NCBI GenBank assembly: GCA_963576565.1
Contig: OY755039.1
Location: forward strand, 131,956,095-132,020,094
Origin: Aspidapion aeneum
Lineage: Eukaryota > Arthropoda > Insecta > Coleoptera > Brentidae
Direction of reading: 5' to 3'
DNA length: 64,000 bases
In this document: piece by piece, positions 54,662 to 64,000 of the stretch
Layout: every line of letters begins with the position of its first letter
Position numbering within the stretch: the first letter of the stretch is position 1
The notes under the pieces: generated by a model
Told to the model about the DNA's origin: nothing
Databases searched by the model: none
Seen by the model: only the letters and a program-made list of their open reading frames with translations
Made by a program: the position numbers and the translations under genes

Positions 54662-54994
54662 AAAATAAAGCAGAGATCAAAGGGCGAAAATGAGGCTGTC
54701 GGCCACCCGTTGAGAAAAATCAACCAAAATATAGCCAGAAGTGCTCTCTGAAATGGAATTTACAGTGAACGTGGAAGAGAAAGACCCAGAAAAACTTCGC
54801 AAAAAACCGTTCTGAATGAGGCTCAATCCAGACAGAAAGCCTGGTTACAAGTCAAGCAGAGAACAGATTCAGATGGGCTGCCTTTGTTTAGGTTTTTTTC
54901 CAAATTACGAATTGTGGGAATTGGTGAAGATGTCGATGATGAAGCATCTAAAAAACTAAACGACAATTTTACTGATCAGCTCATGAAATTTTAA
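54662..54994 (+). pseudogene. Unrecognised coding remnant with one stop
   Basis: One frame runs from about 54662 to the TAA at 54992-54994, broken only by TGA near 54749. It reads NEAVGHPLRKINQNIARSAL before the stop and RGRERPRKTSQKTVLNEAQ, then GEDVDDEASKKLNDNF after it. Basic in the middle and acidic near the end. No ATG. The codon pattern and length suggest a real but dead gene or element exon; no family was recognised. Confidence 0.4.
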
Positions 54995-55208
54995 ATTTAG
55001 ATAGAACTTATTAAGTAATATAAGTTGTGGTTTAAAAACTGTATACATGGCTGTGTCTTTAAAAAAAATACAGGGCCACGTCCTTTAGCCGCTTAGGGTA
55101 AAGCCATCAAATTATCGCATTCACCGAACCCAAATTACCCCTTCCACCAGGCTTGATATATTAATAAAAATGCATATATTTCAAAATGTCCTTATTTTTA
55201 TACATAAT

Positions 55209-55422
55209 AGGGCTTTTTGCAATAAAGCCGATTTGTAATTGTGCCAGGCAGTATTTTGTCAGCTTCACATTGTAAGATAAGCTGTGATCTTTCAATAGAA
55301 GGCCTTTGTTTACTATATGAACCGGACTAAATCTTGCCTTCCTTTATTAAAGTTTTCATTGAGAAAATGTGAGAATACTGCCTGGCATTATTGCAGCCTG
55401 GCTTTATAGCAATAAGTCCCTA
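55209..55422. mobile_element. MITE of the 39.3-kb family, copy 2
   Basis: Ends AGGGCTTTTTGCAATAAAGC and, inverted, GCAATAAGTCCCT, with GCCAGGCAGTATTTTGTCAG and its partner inside. AAT flanks both ends (a possible 3-bp TSD). Confidence 0.7.
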
Positions 55423-55729
55423 ATACTGTAATTGAAAACTAGTAGCATAGCAGATAGAACCGATAAATTAAAATAAAACTATTAGATGTATGTAGAAGCA
55501 AGAAAAGACTATCAAAATATTTTTAAAAAATGCGGTGTAGTCGGAAGACAAACAAAAAATGGACTAAATGCAAGTTTCGGTTAGTTTCATAAGGATATTT
55601 TTTATGATAAAAAATTAGTATAATTTTAATCATCGATTATTTTTAATGAGTGTTATACATAGGCCTAGCTGATATATATTTTCATAAAATAAAAATAAAA
55701 TTGATAGAATTCCGTAAATTTTAAACTGA

Positions 55730-56192
55730 TGCACATTAATTTATCACAACAAGTGAAATTAAAGAAAGAAAAATAAGAAAAAAGTTTTCTGCTTCGGCTG
55801 GGGATCGAACTCGGGATCTCTTGCTATCTAGGCAAACATTCTACCACTGAACCACCGAAGCCACACATAAATTTTTCGGAAAACTTATATCTATGCAGGC
55901 CGCGGTGTCTCAATACAAGAACGAGAGACACTCAAGTATTAACTCGACCAAGTCATCCAACTGATCTCTAAATTCTTCTTTCCCACTGTCAAAGGTAAGG
56001 TAAAGAATCAACGTCTGAAAGCCTGAGATCACCTTTACGTGAGTTAAAATTTCTGATCGCAAAATGGGCGATTTTGCCAATATAATTATCAAATACCAAA
56101 TTGCAAATAATGCAAGGACCTAAAACTATAAACAAAAAGTGAAATTAAAGAAAGAAAAAAGTTTTCTGTCTTTCTTATTATTATTATTATTA
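55730..56192 (-). repeat. tRNA-containing unit, minus-strand copy
   Basis: Same body plus tRNA-like sequence as in the 27.6-28.5 kb array, including AACTCGACCAAGTCATCCAA and GCAAATAATGCAAGGACCTA. It ends in a (TTA)n run at 56174-56192. Confidence 0.75.
55790..55861 (-). tRNA. tRNA-Gly-like sequence
   Basis: On the minus strand: acceptor GCTTCGG/CCGAAGC (7 bp), A box TGGTTCAGTGGTAGAA as in tRNA-Gly, anticodon stem TTTGC/GCAAG with loop CTAGATA, T loop TTCGATC, 72 nt in total. The T stem has mismatches and the loop would read AGA rather than a Gly anticodon, so a pseudogene or SINE promoter is likely. Confidence 0.5.
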
Positions 56193-56869
56193 GAAGCGAA
56201 ATTAAAAGTACGATAAAAAATTAATCCTAATGTTTTTCGCTAGGATGCATTGTTTCGCTGCAAATTCACTTTTTCTATAATATTGTGAACAGTTTCAGAA
56301 ACCATCCTCTTTAAGGCAGTCTTTAGGGGTACCATCGAACCAACTTTAAAAACATATAGTCAATATTCTCTTCTATGAAAGGTTTAAAGCCTTCTATGTA
56401 TTTTAACTCTTTTGCGAGCGAAAATACTAATAATCTTGGTATATCACAAAACCTACGTAATTTATCAAAAAATGTTTTATGACAAAATTTGTTTGCTTTT
56501 CAAAAGGGAGTGAAACAAGCTGGGTAGGGAGATACGCTTAAACAAAAAATCTTTTAATTTAGCGGCCATCAAAGATGACGGCCAAACGACCATAAGTTTG
56601 ACCACGTGACCAAACTTTTTTTATACTGCTATGGGTGACTAACAAAGCCCCGCGGTCAAACTGAGCACACACATTAGGTCACACGTGACAGGAGCCAGCG
56701 CCTAGACTAACTAGAAAAAAAGCAAAAAATTGATAAAATTTCGAGAAGAGGATCAGCTAGGATTTATATGAATATGGCTCTAAAGTCAGGAAAGAGTCCA
56801 TCTTTAAAATGTGCAATTAGTTTTTGGAACCATTTTTATGTAACCTATACTTCATTCAGGCACACTGTG
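56193..56869. repeat. Half-copy of the 2204-3828 foldback
   Basis: Matches the right arm (3089-3828) in the same orientation, with a deletion near 56395, and ends GGCACACTGTG. The left arm is absent; the break abuts the (TTA)n tail of the tRNA unit. Confidence 0.8.
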
Positions 56870-57200
56870 TGCGATAGACTTCTTGGAAGATAATGACTCA
56901 ACCCATCTGGGATAATAAAGGTCTGAAGTTAATCTTGTTATTGCCAGACCGCGGAATGCCAGGATTGAAGATCACTTTCAATTTTGTGAAATGAACAGAA
57001 ACAACTACTCCGACGGAAAATACCCCTACCGGCATTGAATTATACTGATGGCTTGATGCTTTCGTTGGGAACTTGTTAAAACTGTTTGGTTTTCACTATC
57101 TCCAACGTCGATCACAAGGATACGAGTGATCCCCGTCTGGAACACGTCCTGACAATCAGGAACAAGTGATCTATGCCAATCCACGACCGGACCCGGAATG
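56870..57200. other. No gene recognised
   Basis: Balanced-composition sequence, possibly coding-derived, with no recognisable domain. Confidence 0.35.
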
Positions 57201-57464
57201 GGACAACTGGGCGCCGCCAACTCGGCGCCGCCAACTGGGCGCCGGGCCAACTCGGCGCCGGGCCAACTCGGCGCCGCCAACTGGGCGCCGGCCAACTCGG
57301 CGCCGGACTAAATTTTTTTTTTTTGATAAAATGTGTGGATGAAAAATAAAATATATTATTTATATAATAACATCTTTAAAAAATCCTTTACGCAATTTTT
57401 TACAAGCTTTTATATTTAGCTTCAGATGTTCTGTCTAACTAACTAACTATCTATCAAATCTTGT

Positions 57465-58785
57465 GAAGCGTTTTTGACACACTTCCCGTTATCCGATTTG
57501 GATAAAATTTGGTATACACATAGTGGTCCGATGATAATACAACAATAAGAAAAAAATATCCTATCACCCCTACCCCCACCCCCTTCCATAGAAAAATTTG
57601 TTTTTGACACACATCCCGTTATCCGATTTAGATGAAATTTGGTATACATATAGTGGTCTGATGACAATACAACATTAAAAAAAAATATCCTCCCACCTCT
57701 ACCACCACCCCTTCCATAGAAAATGCGTTTTTGACACCCTTCCCATTATCCGATTTGGATGAAATCTGGTATTCACATAGTGATCCGATGACAATACAAC
57801 AATTAAAAAAAATCCTACCACTCCTACCCCCACCCTCATCTATAGAAAAATGCGTTTTTGACACACTTCCCATAATCCGATTTGGATGAAATTTGGTATA
57901 CATATAGTGATCCGATGACAATACAATATTAAGAAAAAAATGTCCTCCCACCTCTATCCCCACCCCCTTTCATAAAAAAATGAGTTTTTGACACACTTCC
58001 CATTTTCCGATTTGGATGAAATTTGGTATACATATAGTGATCCGATGACAATACAATATTAAGAAAAAAATGTCCTCCCACCTCTATCCCCACCCCCTTT
58101 CATAGAAAAATGAGTTTTTGACACACTTCCCATTTTCCGATTTGGATGAAATTTGGTATACATGTAGTCATCCGATGACAATACAATATTAAGAAAAAAA
58201 TGTCCTCCCACCTCTATCCCCACCCCCTTTCATAGAAAAATTAGTTTTAGACACACTTCCCATTATCCGATTTGGATGAAATTTGGTACACACGTAGTGG
58301 TCCCATGACAATACAACATTAAGAAAAAAATATCCTCCCACCCCTACCCCCCCTCCCCTTCTTTAGAAAAATTTGTTTTTGACACACTTCCCGTTATCCG
58401 ATTTGGATAAAATTTGGTATACACATAGTGGTCCGATGATAATACAACAATAGGAAAAAAATATCCTCCCACCCCTACCCCCACCCCCTTCCATAGAAAA
58501 ATGTTTTTGACACACTTCCCATTATCCGATTTGGATGAAATTTGGTATTCACATAGTGGTCAGATGACAATACAACATTAAAAAAAATATCCTCCCACCT
58601 CTACCACCACCCCTTCCATAGAAAATGCGTTTTTGACACCCTTCCCATTATCCGATTTGGATGAAATTTGGTATTCACATAGTGGTCCGATGACAATACA
58701 ACAATGAAAAAAAATCCTACCACTCCTACCCCCACCCTCATCTATAGAAAAATGCGTTTTTGACACACTTCCCATAATCCAAATA
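57465..58785 (-). repeat. Left half-array, eleven ~130-bp units (minus)
   Basis: TTTTTGACACACTTCCCGTT-type lines recur near 57474, 57601, 57727, 57854, 57984, 58114, 58244, 58376, 58503, 58629 and 58757. Each unit also has a C-rich CCCCTACCCCCACCCCCTTC stretch and GATGAAATTTGGTATACA. Confidence 0.9.
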
Positions 58786-58795
58786 ATCCAAAGTC

Positions 58796-60570
58796 ATTTG
58801 AAGTGTGTCAAAAACGCACTTTTCATGGAAAGGGGGTGGGGGGTAGGGGTGGGAGGACATTTTTTTCATTATTGTTGTATTGTTATCGGACCACTATATG
58901 TATACCAAATTTCATCCAATTCGGATATTGGGAAGTGTGTCAAAAACGCATTTTTCCATAGATGGGGGTGGGGGTAGGAGTGGTAGGATTTTTTTTTCAA
59001 TGTTGTATTGTCATCGGACCACTATATGTATACCAAATTTCATCCAAATCGGATAATGGGAAGGGTGTCAAAAACGCATTTTCTATGGAAGGGGGTGGGG
59101 ATAGGGGTGAGAGGATATTTTTTTCTTAATGTTGTATTGTCATGGGACCACTACGTGTGTATCAAATTTCATCCAAATCGGATAATGGGAAGGGTGTCAA
59201 AAACGCATTTTCTATGGAAGGGGGTGGGGGTAGGGGTGGGAGGATATTTTTTTTTAATGTTGTATTGTCATCGGACCACTATGTGGATACCAAATTTCAT
59301 CCAAATCGGATAATGGGAAGTGTGTCAAAAACTCATTTTTCTATGAAAGGGGGTGGGGGTAGAGGTGGGAGGATATTTTTTCTTATTATTGTATTGTCAT
59401 CGGATCACTATATGTATACCAAATTTCATCCAAATCGGATAATGGAAAGGGTGTCAAAAACGCATTTTTCAATAGATGAGGGTGGGGGTAGGAGTGGTAG
59501 GATTTTTTTTTCAATGTTGTATTGTGATCAAACCACTATATGTATACCAAATTTCATCCAAATCGGATAATGGGAAGGGTGTCAAAAACGCATTTTCTAT
59601 GGAAGGGGTGGGGGTAGGGTGGGAGGATATTTTTTTTAAATGTTGTGTTGTCATCGGACCACTATGTGAATACCAAATTTCATCCAAACCGGATAATGGG
59701 AATTGTGTCAAAAACTCATTTTTCTATGAAAGGGGGTGGGGGTAGAGGCGGGAGGATATTTTTTTCTGAATATTGTATTGTCATCGGATCACTATATGTA
59801 TACCAAATTTCATCCAAATCGGATAATGGGAAGTGTGTCAAAAACTCATTTTTCTATGAAAGGGGGTGGGGGCAGAGGTGTGAGGATATTTTTTATTATT
59901 ATTGTATTGTCATCGGATCACTATATGTATACCAAATTTCATCCAAATCGGATAATGGGAAGGGTGTCAAAAACGCATTTTTCAATAGATGAGGGTGGGG
60001 GTAGGAGTGACAGGATTTTTTTTTCAATGTTGTATTGTCATCGGACCACTATATGTATAACAAATTTCATCCAAATCGGATAATGAGAAGGGTGTCAAAA
60101 ACGCATTTTCTATGGAAGGGGTGGGGGTAGGGTGGGAGGATATTTTTTTTTAATGTTGTATTGTCATCGGACCGCTATGTGAATACCAAATTTCATCCAA
60201 ACCGGATAATGGAAAATGTGTCAAAAACTCATTTTTCTATGAAAGGGGGTGGGGGTAGAGGTGGGAGGATATTTTTTTCTTAATATTGTATTGCCATCGG
60301 ATCACTATATGTATACCAAATTTCATCCAAATCGGATTACGGGATGTGTGTCAAAAACAAATTTTTCTATAGAAAGGGGTGGGGTAGGGGTGGGAGGATA
60401 TTTTTTTTTATTGTTGTATTATCATCGGACCACTATGTGTATACCAAATTTTATCCAAATCGGATAACGGGAAGTGTGTCAAAAACACATTTTTCTATAG
60501 AAGGGGTGGGGGTAGGGTGGGAGGATATTTTTTTCTTAATGTTGTATTGTCATGGGACCACTACGTGTGT
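58796..60570 (+). repeat. Right half-array, about fourteen ~130-bp units (plus)
   Basis: GTGTGTCAAAAACGCATTTT-type lines recur about every 126-132 bp from 58805 to 60475, with GGGGGTGGGGGTAGGGGTGG and ATACCAAATTTCATCCAAAT in each. The switch of orientation is at about 58785-58796, marked by a short duplicated AATCCAAATAATCCAAA. Confidence 0.9.
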
Positions 60571-60870
60571 CAAAAACGCTTCACAAGATTTGATAGATAG
60601 TTAGTTAGACAGAACATCTGCAGCTAAATAAAAGCTTGTAAAAAATATTGCGTAAAGGATTTTAAAAAGATGTTTTTATATAAATAATATATTTTATTTT
60701 TCATCTACACATTTTATCAAAAAAAAAAATTTTAGTTCGGCGCCGAGTTGGCCGGCGCCCAGTTGGCGGCGCCGAGTTGGCCCGGCGCCCAGTTGGCCCG
60801 GCGCCCAGTTGGCGGCGCCGAGTTGGCGGCGCCCAGTTGGCGGCGCCGAGTTGGCGGCGCCCAGTTGTCC

Positions 60871-62057
60871 TAGACCGACCGGACCGGTTTCGACCTTTTG
60901 GGCCATCCTCAGGTGAATGTAGGCGATAGCTCCGTGTAGAGCATAAGTTTTGTACTTATAATTCGAGAGCACGAAATTAAAGTTGCACACAGAAAGGATT
61001 ACACAATTACATAGGATTATCATAATATATTTTTAATTTTAGTTCTTTAAAACGCAGATAAAATTACATTAATTTAATTTATATTCACAAACTATAGACC
61101 ACTACTGTCGGAAACTGACGTTCTGCATTTTTTCTTATTTATAATTTTTAGTTTTAATTAATCGTTTTCGGTTGCTTTCAAAGTACCGTAAAATATTCTT
61201 AGTTTTTAAAATTCAAATAAGGGCGCGAAATCATGACGCACAGGTCTGCCCCGGCACCTGCGCGCACCATACCTGTGACGACGAAAAATGACACTTCCGT
61301 CAAATCTGCGATACCGGCATGCTGCCAACAATTTCTTGTACTTATAATTAAAATTTAATTACTGTCTTTCGACATATTTTCACTAGTGTGTGCAAGCTGG
61401 AAAAAGGGCTACAAGAACATCGAAGGGTTGGCCAACCAAGAACAGCTCGAACGAGATTAAGGGGTAAGTGCCAGCAATCTTGTGCGTCCGACATAGTTTA
61501 TTCCTAAACTTTTATATCATTCTAGCAAACCAATAGGTAAATCCTATTGGAAATAATTTACGGTCCTTTGAATTACGCCTAGAGCGAACATTTTGGCCTA
61601 TCGAACCAGATATGATAGGTAACCAGCACATAAAAATAAATTAAATTCATAATTAGGTGTGATCGTTTGGGGTTTGCACAAGGTTACCCAACTCATCCGT
61701 AACACGTGCAAAATTAATTCGATTCCGTTAAAGTCATTCGAAAAGATCGGATCATATTCTATCCTTGTCTAACGCAGGTTCAGAGTTCCACTCAAACAAA
61801 TCTCCAGTGAATTTGCATTCAACATTGAACAAATCTACGTATGATGTCGTGTGATTCTAACCACACAAAAACAACTGGTTAATCTCAAATTTTTTAAAAA
61901 TAAAGAAAATTTCATGTTTCGTGTACGGTAAAACGTTGTTTAAATAAACAATAGTAAAGGTTCATTTGCAGCGCGGTCCACCACCTGTTTGTTGTAAATA
62001 TTTTTGCGGTAAGTACATTTTTATTAAAAAAAAACCTATTTTCTTTAGTAAATAAAA
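60871..62057. other. Flank and leader of second BEL element
   Basis: AT-rich. The 5' LTR and leader of the BEL element at 62058 must lie here, but without the 3' LTR in the window I cannot place the borders. Confidence 0.35.
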
Positions 62058-63683
62058 ATGTCAGATAAAGATAAAATCGCGAAACTAGTGCTTCGACGAA
62101 AAATACCTCTTGCACAGATGCAAGAAATCAGTGATTATGCTAACAATAAAACAGCTGATACATTTTATAAACAAAACCTGTTGGCACGTATGGAATTTGT
62201 AGACTCCATATATGATCAGTTTCAGGAAATACACAATGAAATTATTTCTCTCATTACTGAGGCAGAATTTGAGGAACATGATAAGGTCAGGGCTTCTTGT
62301 GACAATTCCTTGTGGGAAATCCGCTCTAAAAAATCAGGTTTAGGCTTGACCCCAGGGTCATCGCCTTCGGTAAGTCAAGAACATTCTTCTTCAAATGTTA
62401 ACCGACCATGTCTAAAGTTAGATATTTCTGTCCCTCAATGGGATGGCGATTTGAAAACATTTTCTACATTTTTTCAGTTATATAATAGTCTTTGTCATAA
62501 TACAGATATACCATACATTGAAAAATTCAAATATTTATTAACTCGTTTGACAGGTGAACCTCTGAATCTCATTAAAAATGTCGTTATCTCAGAGGAAAAC
62601 TATTATATTTGTTATGACATGTTACAGGAGCGTTATCAAAACAAAAGAAAATTGGCAACATTTTATTTCAATTCATTTTATGAAACTCCATGTTTAAAAA
62701 CTAACCCTAGTTCTAAAGACATGCGTCATCTCGTTGACACTTTCTCAGAAAATCTTTTAGCTCTCAAGGCTCTTAAATTTAAAATTGAGGATTGGAGTTT
62801 TTTAACATTTAATATTTTATACAAAAAACTTGATCTGAAAACTCGACAAGAGTTTGAACAAGAATATGTCAAAATTGAGATGCCTTCATATGAGCATCTT
62901 AAAAATTTTCTGACAAATAAATGCAAAGCTTTTGAAACAGTACAGGAATCAGTGCCTTCTGCACCCAAGTATTCCCAATCTTTTCCTCAAGACAAGCCCA
63001 GGGGTTATTCACAAAATTCCACCTCTTCAGGGTACGGTAGGAAGAGTGCACCAGGTGTCTACCACAACTCGGTTTCTGACACAGCACAGTTTGGTTATTC
63101 AAAGAGTGATAAACAAAAGTGCCCTTTGTGTCGATCGGCACATGGGTTATTCAGGTGTCATTTATTTCTGTCAAAGTCACCCCAAGAACGGCTAAACTTT
63201 GTGAATCAGCATAAGTTATGTGTGAATTGCTTACGTTTACATCCTAGCCAAACAACTTGTCCTAATTCGATGAGATGCAGAATCTGCAATCAGTTTCATC
63301 ACTCAACTGTTCATGTTATCAGGTCAGCTACAGCTTCAGCTACAGATCCTAATAACAGTCAGTTAATATCAAACAGACAGTATGTTCCTGTTTGTAATCA
63401 GCAAAACATTACAACAGCTTCACAGCCATATCAATCATCACCTAGCTATTCAGCTACAGCTTCTCAGCTACAACCAGTATCCACAGCTACTCAGCTATCC
63501 TCATCACCACAGAGCTATTTAGTTACATCTAACTATCGGCAACAACAGCTTCCTGCTAACAATCAGTTTTCAGCTACTCAGCTTCAATTCCCAGCTACTC
63601 AGCTACAGTCTATATCAGGCATTTCCCAATCATCTGTAGGTATGCAACCGGCTATACAGGAGCAACCTACACATGCTAATTAG
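62058..63683 (+). CDS. gag: BEL/Pao gag polyprotein, second element
   Basis: A 541-codon frame from a good ATG (AAAAATG). N-terminal helical region MSDKDKIAKLVLRRKIPLAQ, then the DUF1759-type core with LKLDISVPQWDGDLKTFSTF (near residue 118), KFKYLLTRLTGEPLNLI and ERYQNKRKLA, then a Ser/Tyr-rich linker. Three Cys-His clusters follow: CPLCRSAHGLFRC, CVNCLRLHPSQTTC and CRICNQFHHSTVH. The C-terminus is low complexity with repeated SATQLQ words. It is clearly related in order to the 30-kb element but far diverged, so a different BEL family. Unlike that copy, the gag frame is uninterrupted. Confidence 0.92.
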   Translation: MSDKDKIAKLVLRRKIPLAQMQEISDYANNKTADTFYKQNLLARMEFVDSIYDQFQEIHNEIISLITEAEFEEHDKVRASCDNSLWEIRSKKSGLGLTPGSSPSVSQEHSSSNVNRPCLKLDISVPQWDGDLKTFSTFFQLYNSLCHNTDIPYIEKFKYLLTRLTGEPLNLIKNVVISEENYYICYDMLQERYQNKRKLATFYFNSFYETPCLKTNPSSKDMRHLVDTFSENLLALKALKFKIEDWSFLTFNILYKKLDLKTRQEFEQEYVKIEMPSYEHLKNFLTNKCKAFETVQESVPSAPKYSQSFPQDKPRGYSQNSTSSGYGRKSAPGVYHNSVSDTAQFGYSKSDKQKCPLCRSAHGLFRCHLFLSKSPQERLNFVNQHKLCVNCLRLHPSQTTCPNSMRCRICNQFHHSTVHVIRSATASATDPNNSQLISNRQYVPVCNQQNITTASQPYQSSPSYSATASQLQPVSTATQLSSSPQSYLVTSNYRQQQLPANNQFSATQLQFPATQLQSISGISQSSVGMQPAIQEQPTHAN

Positions 63684-64000
63684 CATCATACACAGTCAGG
63701 TACTCAGCTACATTTTCCAGCCACTCAGCTACAATCAAAAGGCAGCACTTACTCGACCCAACCGGATTCAGTGAATACATGCTCATCGACCAACTCCAAG
63801 TTTACTTGTCTGTTACCCACAGCAGAAGGTCCTGGACGCATCTTCGGTAGTCACAACCAGCCTGTTGCACTAGAGACCGTCTTTGGCTGGATTTTACAAG
63901 GCAAAGTTTCTACATCTAGTTTTAGTGATCCCCTTCTTAGCTATCATATTTCACTAGAACCTCAGGTAGATGTGATTTTGCAAAAATTCTGGGAAATCGA
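63684..64000 (+). CDS. pol: BEL/Pao pol start, cut by window edge
   Basis: After the gag TAG (63681-63683) the same frame stays open to the window end. It begins with more SATQLQ-type repeats, then FTCLLPTAEGPGRIFGSH and ETVFGWILQGKV, the conserved BEL motif just before the RT, and VDVILQKFWEI. A normal protease of about 150 residues with D-[ST]-G should lie between gag and this motif, but only a few dozen residues are present. Either the protease was deleted, or this copy is non-autonomous. The RT lies outside the window. Confidence 0.8.

Larger units (their letters stand above)
57201..60870. mobile_element. Giant foldback element with GGCGCC minisatellite ends
   Basis: The left end (57201-57307) is seven units of GCCAACTGGGCGCC / GCCAACTCGGCGCC, opening GGACAACTGGGCGCC. 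The right end (60739-60870) is the inverted form with nine GGCGCC units, closing GGCGCCCAGTTGTCC. Next inside, both arms have an AT-rich stretch with AATATATTATTTATATAA-type sequence and ATCTATCAAATCTTGTGAAG (inverted at 60580-60600). The core is a tandem array facing outward in both halves. No protein-coding frame except repeat artefacts; no exact TSD was found. Confidence 0.85.

Noticed and set aside
57465..60570. CRISPR-like array of regular repeats
   Set aside because: The units are ~130 bp of continuous degenerate tandem repeat with no unique spacers, in a eukaryotic context, and they flip orientation at the centre.
57628..60604. Long reading frames with repeated YTKFHPNRIMG-type peptides
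   Set aside because: They are translations of the 130-bp repeat in every frame and on both strands, with no independent coding signal.
57180..60890. Possible target duplication CGACCGGACC on both sides of the giant foldback
   Set aside because: The matching words do not abut the element ends (5-6 extra bases on each side), so it may be chance.
1..64000. Bacterial or viral contamination
   Set aside because: Eukaryotic transposons with TSDs, splice-like sites, AATAAA signals and THAP domains are spread across the window; there are no bacterial genes or ribosome-binding sites.

Overview
This is a eukaryotic, AT-rich window that looks like an intergenic, transposon-dominated part of an arthropod (most likely insect) genome. 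The evidence is BEL/Pao LTR retrotransposons, a Tc1-type mariner element, APE-type and RNase H-bearing LINEs, several hAT MITEs with exact 8-bp target-site duplications (TSDs), and THAP-domain exons. There is no operon structure and no bacterial gene. The minisatellite and foldback style is familiar from large, repeat-rich hemipteran and coleopteran genomes, but the order cannot be fixed from this sequence.

Layout. 0-7 kb: a truncated hairpin element, a THAP exon (minus strand), a hAT MITE inside a segment duplicated at 49.3 kb, a 1.6-kb foldback and a decayed LINE (minus strand). 7.5-14.9 kb: two 1.4-1.7-kb inverted arms of a modular repeat with a 16-bp minisatellite, enclosing other small elements. 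14.9-18.6 kb: an array of perfect palindromes with a 9-bp TSD, then an element with GC-rich minisatellite ends. 19.2-20.8 kb: a nearly full-length Tc1 element. 21.2-24.3 kb: a TACGTAC-rich foldback with a nested hAT MITE, a TATA cassette and more palindromic modules. 27.6-28.5 kb: tandem units each carrying a tRNA-like sequence. 29.0-36.5 kb: a hAT element (TSD TCCGGAGC) split by a complete 6.7-kb BEL/Pao element with paired LTRs. 36.8 kb: a THAP-domain gene. 37.8-43.6 kb: MITEs and LINE or THAP remnants. 44.2-46.9 kb: a 5'-truncated LINE with an intact reverse transcriptase/RNase H frame. 47-56 kb: MITEs, foldbacks and duplicated segments. 57.2-60.9 kb: a 3.7-kb giant foldback built from about 25 units of ~130 bp and closed by GGCGCC minisatellite ends. 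62.1-64.0 kb: gag and the start of pol of a second BEL/Pao element, cut by the window edge.

Most coding sequence is mobile-element protein, and most of it is broken. The only candidate host-type genes are the two THAP-domain reading frames, and these may themselves be transposon-derived. The most unusual material is non-coding: several unrelated elements share one architecture, namely GC-rich or palindromic ends, an AT-rich arm, and internal modules arranged in opposite orientations.
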